The notes beneath the pieces are model-generated. The model saw nothing but the letters and a program-made list of their open reading frames with translations, did no database searches and had not been told where the DNA came from. From Nostoc sp. GT001 (GTDB lineage: Bacteria; Cyanobacteriota; Cyanobacteriia; Cyanobacteriales; Nostocaceae): a DNA stretch of 45,627 bases. The stretch is from assembly GCF_030382115.1 (NCBI RefSeq), contig NZ_JAUDRJ010000003.1, forward strand, positions 3,372,944-3,418,570. The letters are read 5' to 3'. How positions within the stretch are numbered: the first letter of the stretch is position 1; every line of letters starts with the position of its first letter. The translations under genes and the position numbers were made by a program. Shown here piece after piece: positions 25,221-34,058 of the stretch.

Positions 25221-27824
25221 ATGTCACTACAGATACATTCACGAGTTTTAATCAAAAACTTCCTAACGGTTTTTTTGCCCTTGTCAGCATTAGTTGGGGG
25301 TGTTATCGCAACTATCTACTACCAACAGGTACAAACTGAAAAAGTTGTATTAAAAACTAATGAAATCGGCAAGGTAGATTTACAAACCAAAGTAATCAGT
25401 GGAGATTTTCATTCTGTTATCTCAGATTTGATGGTTATCTCTAAACAAAATGAGCTACAAAGAATTTTAGAGGGAGTGAATGGACAACAACAGGCACTTT
25501 CCCAAGAATTCTTATTATTTTCTCGATATAAAAAACTTTACGACCAAATCCGCTTTTTGGATCAATCAGGTAAAGAAGTTGTCAGAGTCAACTTTAACCA
25601 GGGTGAACCAGCGATTGTCCCCGAAGAAAAACTGCAAGTTCAAGCCAAGCGCTACTGGTTTAATGACACTTTGCGGTTAAACCAAGGACAAGTATTTGTC
25701 TCTCCCCTTGACCTCAACATCGAACGTGGTCAAGTTGAACAACCCCTTAAGCCAATGATCCGCTTTGGTACTCCTGTTTTTGATCGCCGTGGACAGAAAC
25801 GAGGCGTTGTAATCTTAAACTATTTCGGCGCAAAACTGCTGGACAATTTTAATCAAACTTTTGCTAATGCTTCTAGCCAGGGAATGCTACTGAATGCCGA
25901 TGGTTACTGGTTAAAAGGGGTGAAGCCTGAAGATGAATGGGGATTTATGTTTCCCGAACGCAAAAACCGCACTTTTGGCAAAGCTTTTCCCCAAGCATGG
26001 CAGGAAATTTCTCAAAAAGAATCGGGACAATTCCAAACTGCTGAGGGAATGTTCACTTTTACCACAGTCTATCCACTTGTGGAAGGGCAAAAATCTAGTA
26101 CGGGAGCCGGACAAGCTTTTGCACCAAGCCAACATCAAATTGGTACTAAAAAATCCTATTACTGGAAGATTGTCTCATGGGTATCGCCAGAGGCGTTGAC
26201 GACCAAATCAAACCGATTTTTGAGTCAATTGCTACTGCTATATGCTGGATTAATAGGACTAATTGGCATTGGTTCTTGGCTACTAGCAAGAGCTAGTGTC
26301 AATCGTCAGATGGCCAAGCTAGAGTTAAAACAGTCTGAAGTCCAATTGCGAGAGCTAGTTGAGCGGGAGAAAATTCTTAAAACTCGTCTATCTAGTCAAA
26401 TTCGTAACTCGCTGGATCTAAATACGATTTTGAGTACAGTAGTGGTTGAAGTTCGGGAACTGCTACAGATCGATCGATGCCAGTTTTTTTGGTGTCATCA
26501 AGAAGATGAATCTACTAGCTTTGAACTGAGTCAGCAAGCTTGCGCTCCCGATTTAACAGAACCCTTGGGCTGTTCTCCTATCCAGAACGTGGAAGCCCTG
26601 AGTGAAGCTGTCATGCAAGGGAATTTGCTTTGCTTTGATGACATTGCGACAGATTCGTGGCTTGATTTCAAGAGTCGGAATTTACTAGTGACATTGGGCT
26701 TTAAGTCTCTACTAATAGTTTCAATTCAAACCCAGTCGGGTTGTTTGGGTGTGATTGTCTGCGAACATAGTAGAGAGCTTCACCCTTGGAGTGATGATGA
26801 AGTGGAAATTATTCGAGGCGTGGCTGACCAGTTAGCGATCGCTATTGACCAAGCCCAATTGTATAATCAAAGCCGCGCTGCTACTGCTGCTGCTACCGCT
26901 CAAGCAGAACAACTCAACCAAGTTTTACACAATCTCAAACAGACTCAATCTCAACTAATTCAGACTGAAAAAATGTCGAGTTTAGGTCAATTAGTGGCAG
27001 GAGTAGCTCATGAAATCAATAACCCAGTTAACTTTATCTACGGCAATCTGACCCATGTAAATGAATATACACTCGGCTTATTGGAACTGGTAGAACTCTA
27101 TCAAAAGTCCAATGTTAATCCAACATCTGAAGTACAAGCTCATATAGAAGCGATCGACCTTGACTTTATGACTGAGGATCTACCTAAAATCCTAACTTCA
27201 ATGAAAATGGGAGCTAATCGCATTCGTGAAATAGTTCTATCCTTGCGAAATTTTTCTCGACTTGACGAAGCGGATATGAAGTTTGTCAACATTCATGAAG
27301 GTATCGATAGCACACTACTGATTTTACAGAATCGCCTCAAACAAACCTCTGGAAATGCCGGAATTGAAATAATCAAAGAATATGGTGATATTCCCTTAGT
27401 AGAGTGCTATGCCGGACAACTGAATCAGGTATTTATGAATCTGATCAGTAATGCCATTGACGCTCTGGATAGTTATAACAGTAAGCGAACTATTGAGGAT
27501 ATAGAAGCTAACCCCAGCCAGATTGTAATTCATACTCAGTTACGCGACTTGGATCGCATAACTGTACAAATTGCGGATAATGGCCCTGGTATGACCGAAG
27601 TAGTTAAGCAAAGATTATTTGACCCTTTCTTTACCACAAAAGCCGCAGGTAAAGGCACTGGATTAGGATTAGCAATTAGCGCTCAGATTGTCGCAGAAAA
27701 ACATAACGGAGCCATCTGGTGTATTTCGGAACCAGGACAGGGAGCAGAGTTTTGGGTAGAGATTCCGATTAATCAAAGTTCTAAACTAGCTACTACAAGT
27801 ACCGCGACTCTATCCAGAATTTGA
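25221..27824 (+). CDS. Membrane-bound sensor histidine kinase (Cache-GAF-HisKA-HATPase)
   Basis: The product is 867 residues. A membrane helix at about 12-33 and another at about 334-356 flank a large periplasmic double-Cache-like sensor. A GAF domain follows (about 395-545), then a coiled linker, HisKA with the phosphoacceptor in GVAHEINNPVNF (His597), and an ATPase domain with N box NQVFMNLISNAIDAL, G1 DNGPGMT, F box LFDPFFTTK and G2 GKGTGLGLA. It autophosphorylates and must pass phosphate to a response regulator elsewhere, since none is next to it. The ligand is unknown. The ATG has no strong ribosome site. Confidence 0.92.
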   Translation: MSLQIHSRVLIKNFLTVFLPLSALVGGVIATIYYQQVQTEKVVLKTNEIGKVDLQTKVISGDFHSVISDLMVISKQNELQRILEGVNGQQQALSQEFLLFSRYKKLYDQIRFLDQSGKEVVRVNFNQGEPAIVPEEKLQVQAKRYWFNDTLRLNQGQVFVSPLDLNIERGQVEQPLKPMIRFGTPVFDRRGQKRGVVILNYFGAKLLDNFNQTFANASSQGMLLNADGYWLKGVKPEDEWGFMFPERKNRTFGKAFPQAWQEISQKESGQFQTAEGMFTFTTVYPLVEGQKSSTGAGQAFAPSQHQIGTKKSYYWKIVSWVSPEALTTKSNRFLSQLLLLYAGLIGLIGIGSWLLARASVNRQMAKLELKQSEVQLRELVEREKILKTRLSSQIRNSLDLNTILSTVVVEVRELLQIDRCQFFWCHQEDESTSFELSQQACAPDLTEPLGCSPIQNVEALSEAVMQGNLLCFDDIATDSWLDFKSRNLLVTLGFKSLLIVSIQTQSGCLGVIVCEHSRELHPWSDDEVEIIRGVADQLAIAIDQAQLYNQSRAATAAATAQAEQLNQVLHNLKQTQSQLIQTEKMSSLGQLVAGVAHEINNPVNFIYGNLTHVNEYTLGLLELVELYQKSNVNPTSEVQAHIEAIDLDFMTEDLPKILTSMKMGANRIREIVLSLRNFSRLDEADMKFVNIHEGIDSTLLILQNRLKQTSGNAGIEIIKEYGDIPLVECYAGQLNQVFMNLISNAIDALDSYNSKRTIEDIEANPSQIVIHTQLRDLDRITVQIADNGPGMTEVVKQRLFDPFFTTKAAGKGTGLGLAISAQIVAEKHNGAIWCISEPGQGAEFWVEIPINQSSKLATTSTATLSRI

Positions 27825-27839
27825 TGCTATTCTGGACAA

Positions 27840-27986
27840 ATGAAAAATGACATGACTAGTGATAGCGAACGCGCTGATTTTGATAGCCCTTGGAAAGAAA
27901 TTCTAGAAGCTTATTTTCCCCAAGCCATGCATTTCTTTTTTCCAGAAACTTCTGCATTAATTGATTGGGACTGGAGTTTAGACTAA
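27840..27986 (+). pseudogene. N-terminal fragment of an Rpn/DUF4351-like nuclease gene
   Basis: The frame reads DFDSPWKEILEAYFPQAMHF and then FFPETSALIDW, the beginning of the cyanobacterial Rpn/DUF4351-type (transposase-related PD-(D/E)XK) family. It then runs into the left end of the insertion sequence and stops (TAA at 27984-27986). I could not find the rest of the gene beyond the right end of the element, so it was truncated by, or before, the insertion. Confidence 0.6.
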
Positions 27987-28108
27987 AAGCGATATGAGAG
28001 AACGCAAATCAAAAGGAATTAGAGGTTAAAAATATTATCTTGTCAGCCTCAAAGCATCCGCGACCTTGAACAATTTTTGTGTAGTATGCTTGCCGAGAAA
28101 ATAATACA

Positions 28109-28188
28109 ATAATGATAATCATGAAAATGGTGGGAGAGAAACGAGCATCGCTCGTTTCTCTCCCACCCCCTTATTCGATTATCATTAT
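28109..28188. repeat. Large palindrome inside the insertion sequence leader
   Basis: The inner stem is 18 perfect pairs (28129-28146 with 28150-28167, GGTGGGAGAGAAACGAGC) around a three-base loop. An outer 12-bp stem joins 28109-28120 to 28177-28188 (ATAATGATAATC). It lies about 95 bp before the transposase start and could block read-through transcripts or be a nested palindromic element. Confidence 0.85.
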
Positions 28189-28205
28189 CAGATAATGAGC
28201 AAGAA

Positions 28206-28240
28206 AAAAGGGGTGTCTAATTGAATACAGCCCCCCTTTT
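28206..28240 (+). terminator. Terminator-like hairpin before the transposase
   Basis: AAAAGGGG (28206-28213) pairs with CCCCTTTT (28233-28240) across a 19-base loop, ending in T residues. It may stop outside transcription from entering the transposase gene. Confidence 0.35.
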
Positions 28241-28282
28241 GGCAGAAAGTGAGAAAAGAACTACCATTACTCACCTGCCAAC

Positions 28283-29591
28283 ATGAAAAATGCCAGACTT
28301 GAAGAGTTTCGTCAAGTAGCTTACAAATATTTAGGTAGAGCTAAAGATGCGACGTTTGAATTAACAGATGCCATATTGCTGACTCGCAATGTTTATTCCT
28401 TAGCAGATTTATCCTTATCACCAGTATTTAGACGCAAGTGGCCAAGCATCTATGAAGCCTTACAAGATAGCAGACCACAAAGACAAAAATTGATGCAGCT
28501 ATACATCAAACAGATCCCAGCAGAGGGACGACCATTGTTAGCAGGAGACCATACAAACTGGTCACGCCCAGATGCAGTAACGTTACAAGAGAGAACTTAT
28601 GAACATAGTGGCACATCCATAGCTGGAAATAAACCGATTACCATTGGTCAAGGATATAGCACAATTGCCTGGATACCTGAAAAATCAGGCAGTTGGGCAT
28701 TACCTTTGAGACATGAGCGGATCACAAGTGGGGAAAGTCCAATAGGGAAAGCGGTTTGGCAACTTAAACAGGTGTGTAAATATTTACCTGTTAGACCGAT
28801 TTCAGTTTGGGATAGTGAATATGGATGCGCCCCTTTTGTCTTAAAAACTGCCAGTATTCCCGCAGATATTCTCGTTCGGTTGCGCTCAAATTTGTGTTTA
28901 TGGGGTGAACCAGGAGCTTATCCAGGGATTGGCCGTCCCAAGAAGCATGGTGATAAATTTAAGCTCAATGAACCAATAACATGGAGTGAAGCCACATCTG
29001 TGTTGGAAATGAATGACCCAAAATTAGGGCGTGTGCGTGTTAGCTTGTGGAAAGATTTACACTTCCGTCAGGCTGCTACACGCCCAATGTTACTCCTGCG
29101 GGTTGAACGTCTCGACGCACAAGGCAATGAACGAGTATCCAAACCTTTGTGGTTAGCTTGGGTAGGAGAAGAAATCCCACCATTAGAGGAAGTTTGGTGT
29201 CTCTACTTGCGTCGCTTTACCATTGACCATTGGTATCGCTTTTTAAAGCAACGTCTACATTGGACAGTGCCACAGTTCAGTACTCCAATAGCATTGTGAA
29301 AGATGGAGTGACCTCATGCCTCTGATGACTTGGGAATTGTGGTTAGCCCGTGATATTGTAACTGACAATCCTTTACCTTGGCAGAAGTCTCAGGGTAATT
29401 TGACCCCTGGAAGAGTTGCTCAAGCTATGGGTGGAGTTTTCGCGGCCATTGGTACTCCCACCTCTGCACCCAAACCTCGTGGAAAGTCCCCTGGTTGGCA
29501 ACCAGGAAAAAAGCGTCACCGTAAAAACCGATGTCCGATTGTTAAAAAAACTGTAACACGACCACGCAAAGAACCATCAATTGCAGTTTAA
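28283..29591 (+). pseudogene. DDE transposase (IS701/DDE_5-like), frameshifted
   Basis: The first frame gives 338 residues (28283-29299) and the second gives the last 90 or so (to 29591). Acidic active-site candidates are LLAGDHTNWSRP, SVWDSEYGC and the Glu/Arg-rich WCLYLRRFTIDHWYRFLKQRL helix. In related cyanobacterial transposases STPxxCERWSDLMPLMTW is continuous; here the second half (CERWSDLMPLMTW) is one base out of frame after TPIA, a single extra base at about 29288-29296. The full protein would be about 435 residues. The shift is either inactivating, a programmed shift, or a sequencing error. Confidence 0.8.
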
Positions 29592-29714
29592 TACTCAAGA
29601 TTATTGATAATTTCACTAAGTCTCTGATTAACTCAGCCCTGCTGGGTCATTTTGCATGGCTTAGTCTAAACTCCAGTGATTAAGCGATCGCTTGTAAGTA
29701 ATGTACATAAAAAA

Positions 29715-29735
29715 GGGCAGGTACAAAACCCGCCC
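29715..29735 (-). terminator. Intrinsic terminator of ndhD1
   Basis: On the minus strand GGGCGGGT-TTTGT-ACCTGCCC is followed by six T residues, about 40 bp after the ndhD1 stop. One pair of the stem is mismatched. This is a standard rho-independent terminator shape. Confidence 0.7.
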
Positions 29736-29775
29736 TCAAAGCAATAAATATTTCAACTAAACTAGCGATCGCAAC

Positions 29776-31353
29776 TTAATTACCAATTTGGGGCGCACTC
29801 AACGAAACCTTTAGTGTTTCGTCTTTTTGCTGTGCTAATGTCGGTACGGAATCACGCAATCTTGCTGTCAATTGTACAGTTGTAGCGTCATACATTTGAG
29901 TCAGCAATTTGGGATAGAAACCAATACCAATAATTGGAATTAACAAACAGGCAATGATAAATACTTCACGGGGTTCGGCATCTATCAAAGCTTGGTGAGA
30001 AACTAATTCCTCGTTCTCTTTACCGTAGAAAATTTCTCGCAACATCGACAGCAGATAAATCGGAGTTAAAATCACTCCCACTGCCATCAAGAACACCACG
30101 ATCACTTTGAAGGTAGAGCTATAAGCATCGCTAGTAGCAAAGCCCACAAATACCATCAATTCTGCCACGAAACCGCTCATCCCTGGCAATGCCAAAGAAG
30201 CCATCGAACAGGTGGTGAACATGGCGAAAATCTTCGGCATTCTCTTCGCAACACCGCCCATTTCATCCAACATCAGGGTGTGGGTGCGATCGTAAGTTGC
30301 GCCAACCAGGAAGAACAAACTCGCCCCAATTAACCCGTGGGAAACCATTTGTAATACTGCCCCACTCAATCCCAAATCGGTGAAGGAGGCAATACCAATC
30401 ATCACAAAGCCCATATGAGAAATTGAGGAGTAGGCAATTTTTCGCTTTAGGTTTCGCTGGGCAAAGGATGTCAAGGCAGCGTAGATGATATTAACTACCC
30501 CCAAAACTACCAACACTGGTGCAAAATAAGCGTGGGCATCGGGGAGCATTTGAGCATTCATCCGAATTAAGGCGTAACCACCCATTTTCAGGAGAATACC
30601 TGCTAATAACATGTGTACTGGGGCTGTAGCTTCACCGTGGGCATCAGGTAGCCAGGTGTGCAATGGAATAATCGGCAATTTGACGGCGTAGGCAATCAGG
30701 AAGCCAGCATAGAGGGCAAGTTGGAAATTCAGGGCGAAATCTTTTAAGGCGATCGCTCTCATGTCAAACGTCACCGTATCGCCGTAAAATCCCATTGTCA
30801 GGGCAGACAGCAAAATAAACAGCGAACCGCCGGCGGTGTATAAAATAAATTTAGTCGCTGCATACTGCCGCCTTTTACCTCCCCAAATCGACAGCAGGAA
30901 GTATATCGGTACCAGTTCCAGTTCCCACACCAGGAAAAACAACAGCATATCCTGGACGGCGAACACGGCAATCTGGCCGCCATACATTGCCAAAATCAAG
31001 AAGTAGAATAGCTTGGGCTTGAAGGTGACAGGCCAAGCTGCTAAAATCGCCAGCGTGGTAATGAATCCAGTCAAAATAATTAGGGGCATGGATAAGCCAT
31101 CAGCCCCTACTGACCAATTCAAACCCAATTGTGGTACCCAGGGGTAACTTTCCACCAACTGCAAATCTGGATTGGAGAAATCATACCCAGTATAAAAAGC
31201 GTAAACAATTAGTGCAAAATCTATCAGCCCTACGACGAGGGAGTACCAGCGCACTGTTTTGCCTTCTTTGTCAGGGATGATGGGAAGAAGTAGCGATGCG
31301 GCTATCGGAAACAGAATAATCGTCGTCAGCCACGGAAAATTAGCTATATTCAT
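29776..31353 (-). CDS. ndhD1: NAD(P)H-quinone oxidoreductase chain 4 (NdhD1)
   Basis: The 525-residue product is a proton-pumping antiporter-like subunit of the thylakoid NDH-1 complex, with about 14 membrane helices. Hallmarks are the Glu of [15 protein letters not shown] (helix 5), [19 protein letters not shown] (helix 7-8 with the pumping Lys) and the [13 protein letters not shown] run (helix 10). NDH-1 carries out ferredoxin-dependent cyclic electron flow and respiration. The ATG at 31353 is preferred to GTG at 31356. Normally it follows ndhF directly; here ndhF lies 2.7 kb upstream, beyond opposite-strand genes. Confidence 0.95.
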   Translation of the reverse strand: MNIANFPWLTTIILFPIAASLLLPIIPDKEGKTVRWYSLVVGLIDFALIVYAFYTGYDFSNPDLQLVESYPWVPQLGLNWSVGADGLSMPLIILTGFITTLAILAAWPVTFKPKLFYFLILAMYGGQIAVFAVQDMLLFFLVWELELVPIYFLLSIWGGKRRQYAATKFILYTAGGSLFILLSALTMGFYGDTVTFDMRAIALKDFALNFQLALYAGFLIAYAVKLPIIPLHTWLPDAHGEATAPVHMLLAGILLKMGGYALIRMNAQMLPDAHAYFAPVLVVLGVVNIIYAALTSFAQRNLKRKIAYSSISHMGFVMIGIASFTDLGLSGAVLQMVSHGLIGASLFFLVGATYDRTHTLMLDEMGGVAKRMPKIFAMFTTCSMASLALPGMSGFVAELMVFVGFATSDAYSSTFKVIVVFLMAVGVILTPIYLLSMLREIFYGKENEELVSHQALIDAEPREVFIIACLLIPIIGIGFYPKLLTQMYDATTVQLTARLRDSVPTLAQQKDETLKVSLSAPQIGN

Positions 31354-31356
31354 CAC

Positions 31357-31716
31357 AATTAGTCTGCTATCAAAATCATGTTTGGCAAAAAGTCACTAGT
31401 TATTAAGTAACAGCTTTTTGGGGATTTCGTCTTCCTCGTTAGGTTGATTTAATTAAATTGGCAATCCCCCGTCTCTGCTGTTGGGAGTCTCTTTTGACCT
31501 TTGGGCGTGCGGAATGTGGGTTGTGATACTCCCAGTTAAGTCAAAAATTTACCCTAGAACAGCCGATAAAATTATAGTTTAGTGGTGCGATGTCTACGAC
31601 AAGTCGCTCCGCGTTTACGCGTAGGTCAACCTATCGCTAAAAATACACGATGCTGTTTTGTAGTTGTTGAAAAAAGCAATTTGGTGCAAAAAAGCATGAC
31701 AGGAGAAATAACCATA
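31357..31716. other. Intergenic region with a dispersed repeat
   Basis: The first 200 bases presumably contain the ndhD1 promoter (none clear). At 31586-31626, GCGATGTCTACGAC-AAGTCGCTCCGCG words belong to a Nostoc small dispersed repeat. The open frame from 31582 runs through this repeat, so its upstream part is not real coding sequence. Confidence 0.6.
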
Positions 31717-31980
31717 ATGATAATGGCACAAATTGAAAGTCAAATTCGTTATCTCACTAACGTAAATGGAGAATCAACAGATGTACTCGTCCCTATAGAA
31801 CTTTGGCAACAGCTGATGAGTTCCATAAATTCTGATAACGTCAGTGGTTTAGCTTGGGTTGATGAACAAGAACCAAAAGCACAAATATTAGCCGATTTGC
31901 AAGAGTCCGTGCGACAAGCAGCAGTAGGACAAACTTTCCCAGTTTCAGAGCTTTGGGACTACAGTAAGCGATTTGATTGA
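31717..31980 (+). CDS. Antitoxin-like protein
   Basis: The product is 87 residues from an ATG preceded by AGGAGA ten bases upstream. It has IRYLTNVNGESTDVLVPIEL with a following W, then a linker and EQEPKAQILADLQESVRQAA and GQTFPVSELW. This resembles cyanobacterial antitoxins of the PHD/VapB-like kind that precede RelE- or PIN-type toxins, but no toxin follows it here. The call is from recollection of the family pattern. It is encoded opposite to the flanking ndh genes. Confidence 0.6.
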   Translation: MIMAQIESQIRYLTNVNGESTDVLVPIELWQQLMSSINSDNVSGLAWVDEQEPKAQILADLQESVRQAAVGQTFPVSELWDYSKRFD

Positions 31981-32028
31981 GTTTTTTTAGTAAAATAGAC
32001 AGGGAAAGTTGATAAAGGAAATTCGATT

Positions 32029-32259
32029 ATGTCATCTCCAGCGATCGCTACTGTAATTAAGATGATGGAATCTTTATCTGAAGATGTGCAAGAAAGAGTT
32101 GCAGAACATCTTCGAGAGTACCTGGAAGATTTGCAAGATGAATTCAAATAGAAGAAATCATTTAACAAAACTCAACAAAAACTGATTGCATCTGCCCAAT
32201 CTCCTAAAAGAGAGATTGCAGAAGGACTTGCAAAACCAATGAACTATGAAAAGTTATGA
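32029..32259 (+). pseudogene. Small antitoxin-like gene broken by TAG
   Basis: The frame begins MSSPAIATVIKMMESLSEDV, reaches LQDEFK and meets TAG at 32149-32151. It continues in the same frame with KKSFNKTQQKLIASA and EIAEGLAKPMNYEKL to TGA at 32257-32259. Intact relatives have Trp at the stop position, so one TGG-to-TAG change explains it. The 76-codon family looks like a small cyanobacterial antitoxin-type protein; its function is not proven. An alternative is a real 40-residue protein. GATAAAGGAA upstream provides a ribosome site. Confidence 0.65.
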
Positions 32260-32329
32260 AGTCTGCGACTCTTCATTTTTTTTGGGATTAAGGTTATATT
32301 ATTAATTTTTTTATAATTAACTCAAAAAA

Positions 32330-33799
32330 ATGGATTTTACTTTATCAAATGCGCCTGAGTATGTAATAAAAAATATTGACAATTTACAACAAGTATGGTT
32401 GCGAAGATGCGATGCTATTGAAAACAACCAAAAAGGATCTTATAGTCGCTATTTATTATTAATTTTACACGATTTGCGTGAAGAAATACAGAATAATAAA
32501 AATCGGTTTTCTCAAAATGCTTACGGAAAAAAGTTTTTTAAAATTCAATTTTCTAGTTACTGTAGTTTTAAAAAAGAGCAACTTGATGATATAGACAAAA
32601 TTAGAAAAGTCTGGACAAGAGAACGTCCTAAAATAGATGGAAAATACATTAAAAAAAATGAGATTCTCAGCATAACTGTTGAAGACAATTCGGATTACTG
32701 TGTTGCAGTGGATATCCGAGGTGTAGATAGTAAATTCATGAAAATTAAAGCCCAACAAATGGCTGAAAGAACTATAGCTGTTCTTTCAACACGCAATAGA
32801 AAAGACCAGGCTATTATTTTATCAAGTGATTGGGTTATTTGTGATTCTCAAGGAGAAATTCGAGCTTTTAACTTTAAAGGTAGGGATAAACCGCAAACTA
32901 TCAGATATAACTCTATTGACTCACAAAATAGTCAACAAAGGCTTGGTCAGTGGATATCTTCTGAAGATATATGTCATCCAACTGTAGTGAAATGGCTTGC
33001 TTCTATCGACTGGTATAGACGAGCAACTGAAGCTTCACAAAGTTCTGAAGAAATATTAAATTCATGGTTTGCTGTAGAAAAGTTTTCTGATGATTCTAAA
33101 ACAATTTCTAAAAAGCTTCCTGAACTATCAGATAGTCTTAAGAATAAAAAGAAGATTCTTAAAGAAAATATAGATTTATGGCTTGATAGTGAAGGTATTA
33201 GAACAGTACAGTTACTTCTTACTTTGAGTGAATTAAAATTTAATCTATATCATGAAGTAAGACAAGTTGGACGTGTTTTTACTACACCTCTAACATTTTC
33301 TGAAATGGATATATCTAAGTCTATAGATCAGGATTTACAAGACTACTTATCTGCTAATAAAGATAAAATAGATTTTTTAGAAAAATTTATACAAAAAGTT
33401 CCTGAAATAAAGAAACAATTAAATTCTAAAAACATAGTGTTGCCAGATTTAAATCAAGTAAATGAAATTTTTTATAATAATAATTATTGTGAAAAATACT
33501 TGATTGAGAAAATTATTGACCTCAAAGATGATGTTTATAACATCTATCGTATTAGTAATATGCTAGTTCATTCTAGTAGTACCACTAGTAGATTATTCGA
33601 TTATTATGCAAAACGTAGCCGAGAGTATTGTCACTCTTTGTTAGATGCCATTGCATATAAAATATATCAGACTTATAACGATGATGAAATTATGCCTTTG
33701 GAGTCTTATTTTAGAGAAATGGTAATTGATACAAATATTGCTTTAGAGGCGGTAAAAGACAATAAAATGGACAAGTTTATAAATTGGGCTTTATCGTAA
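32330..33799 (+). CDS. AT-rich putative HEPN-domain protein
   Basis: The product is 489 residues, AT-rich and without HIP1, unlike the flanking ndh genes. The first 230 residues look mixed alpha/beta and have no familiar motif. The C-terminal half is helical and contains YRISNMLVHSSS, an R-x6-H motif (Arg407, His414) with the polar residue after Arg and the following basic helix expected of HEPN ribonucleases. Many HEPN proteins act in phage defence or toxin-antitoxin systems, cutting RNA. The first part could be a sensor. The upstream small antitoxin-like gene is broken. No ribosome site is seen before ATG. Confidence 0.6.
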   Translation: MDFTLSNAPEYVIKNIDNLQQVWLRRCDAIENNQKGSYSRYLLLILHDLREEIQNNKNRFSQNAYGKKFFKIQFSSYCSFKKEQLDDIDKIRKVWTRERPKIDGKYIKKNEILSITVEDNSDYCVAVDIRGVDSKFMKIKAQQMAERTIAVLSTRNRKDQAIILSSDWVICDSQGEIRAFNFKGRDKPQTIRYNSIDSQNSQQRLGQWISSEDICHPTVVKWLASIDWYRRATEASQSSEEILNSWFAVEKFSDDSKTISKKLPELSDSLKNKKKILKENIDLWLDSEGIRTVQLLLTLSELKFNLYHEVRQVGRVFTTPLTFSEMDISKSIDQDLQDYLSANKDKIDFLEKFIQKVPEIKKQLNSKNIVLPDLNQVNEIFYNNNYCEKYLIEKIIDLKDDVYNIYRISNMLVHSSSTTSRLFDYYAKRSREYCHSLLDAIAYKIYQTYNDDEIMPLESYFREMVIDTNIALEAVKDNKMDKFINWALS

Positions 33800-34058
33800 A
33801 TAATTTTAATACCGACTTTTCAGGCACGTTATACTTTTTGAATAATATATTTACCATCACTGATAGATTGGGTGTCTACATGGTAGATATAATAAATATT
33901 TTTATAGCTGTAATATAGCAATTTTAGAGCAAATAAACTTATGTAGCTTGTCTTACATATCTTGTCGTCTTTTCAGACCTAACTCTCAATTCCACTTTGC
34001 GCCTCTGCGTGAGACAAAAAATAATGTAGGGGTGGACATTTGCCCACCCCGATTAAAA
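33800..34058. other. Region between the HEPN gene and ndhF1
   Basis: It includes the terminator of ndhF1 (34029-34050), GCGCCTCTGCGTGAG words near 33997 and otherwise AT-rich sequence. No gene was seen. Confidence 0.5.
34029..34050 (-). terminator. Hairpin after ndhF1
   Basis: On the minus strand GGGGTGG pairs with CCACCCC, and a T-rich stretch (ATTATTTTTT) follows within ten bases. It begins just after the ndhF1 stop and probably ends its transcript. Confidence 0.65.

Larger units (their letters stand above)
27970..29677 (+). mobile_element. Insertion sequence with 17-bp terminal inverted repeats
   Basis: ACTGGAGTTTAGACTAA at 27970-27986 is perfectly inverted as TTAGTCTAAACTCCAGT at 29661-29677, giving a 1.7-kb element that contains one transposase gene in two frames. 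GATT lies directly after the right end and three bases before the left end; a clean target duplication is not evident. The leader before the transposase contains two strong hairpins. Confidence 0.8.

Noticed and set aside
28109..28240. Strong hairpins that could be a retron or other structured RNA
   Set aside because: No reverse transcriptase or other partner gene is present; the position inside an insertion sequence explains them better.
31582..31716. Upstream extension of the antitoxin-like frame
   Set aside because: The extension is translated from a dispersed repeat; the real start at 31717 has an AGGAGA ribosome site.
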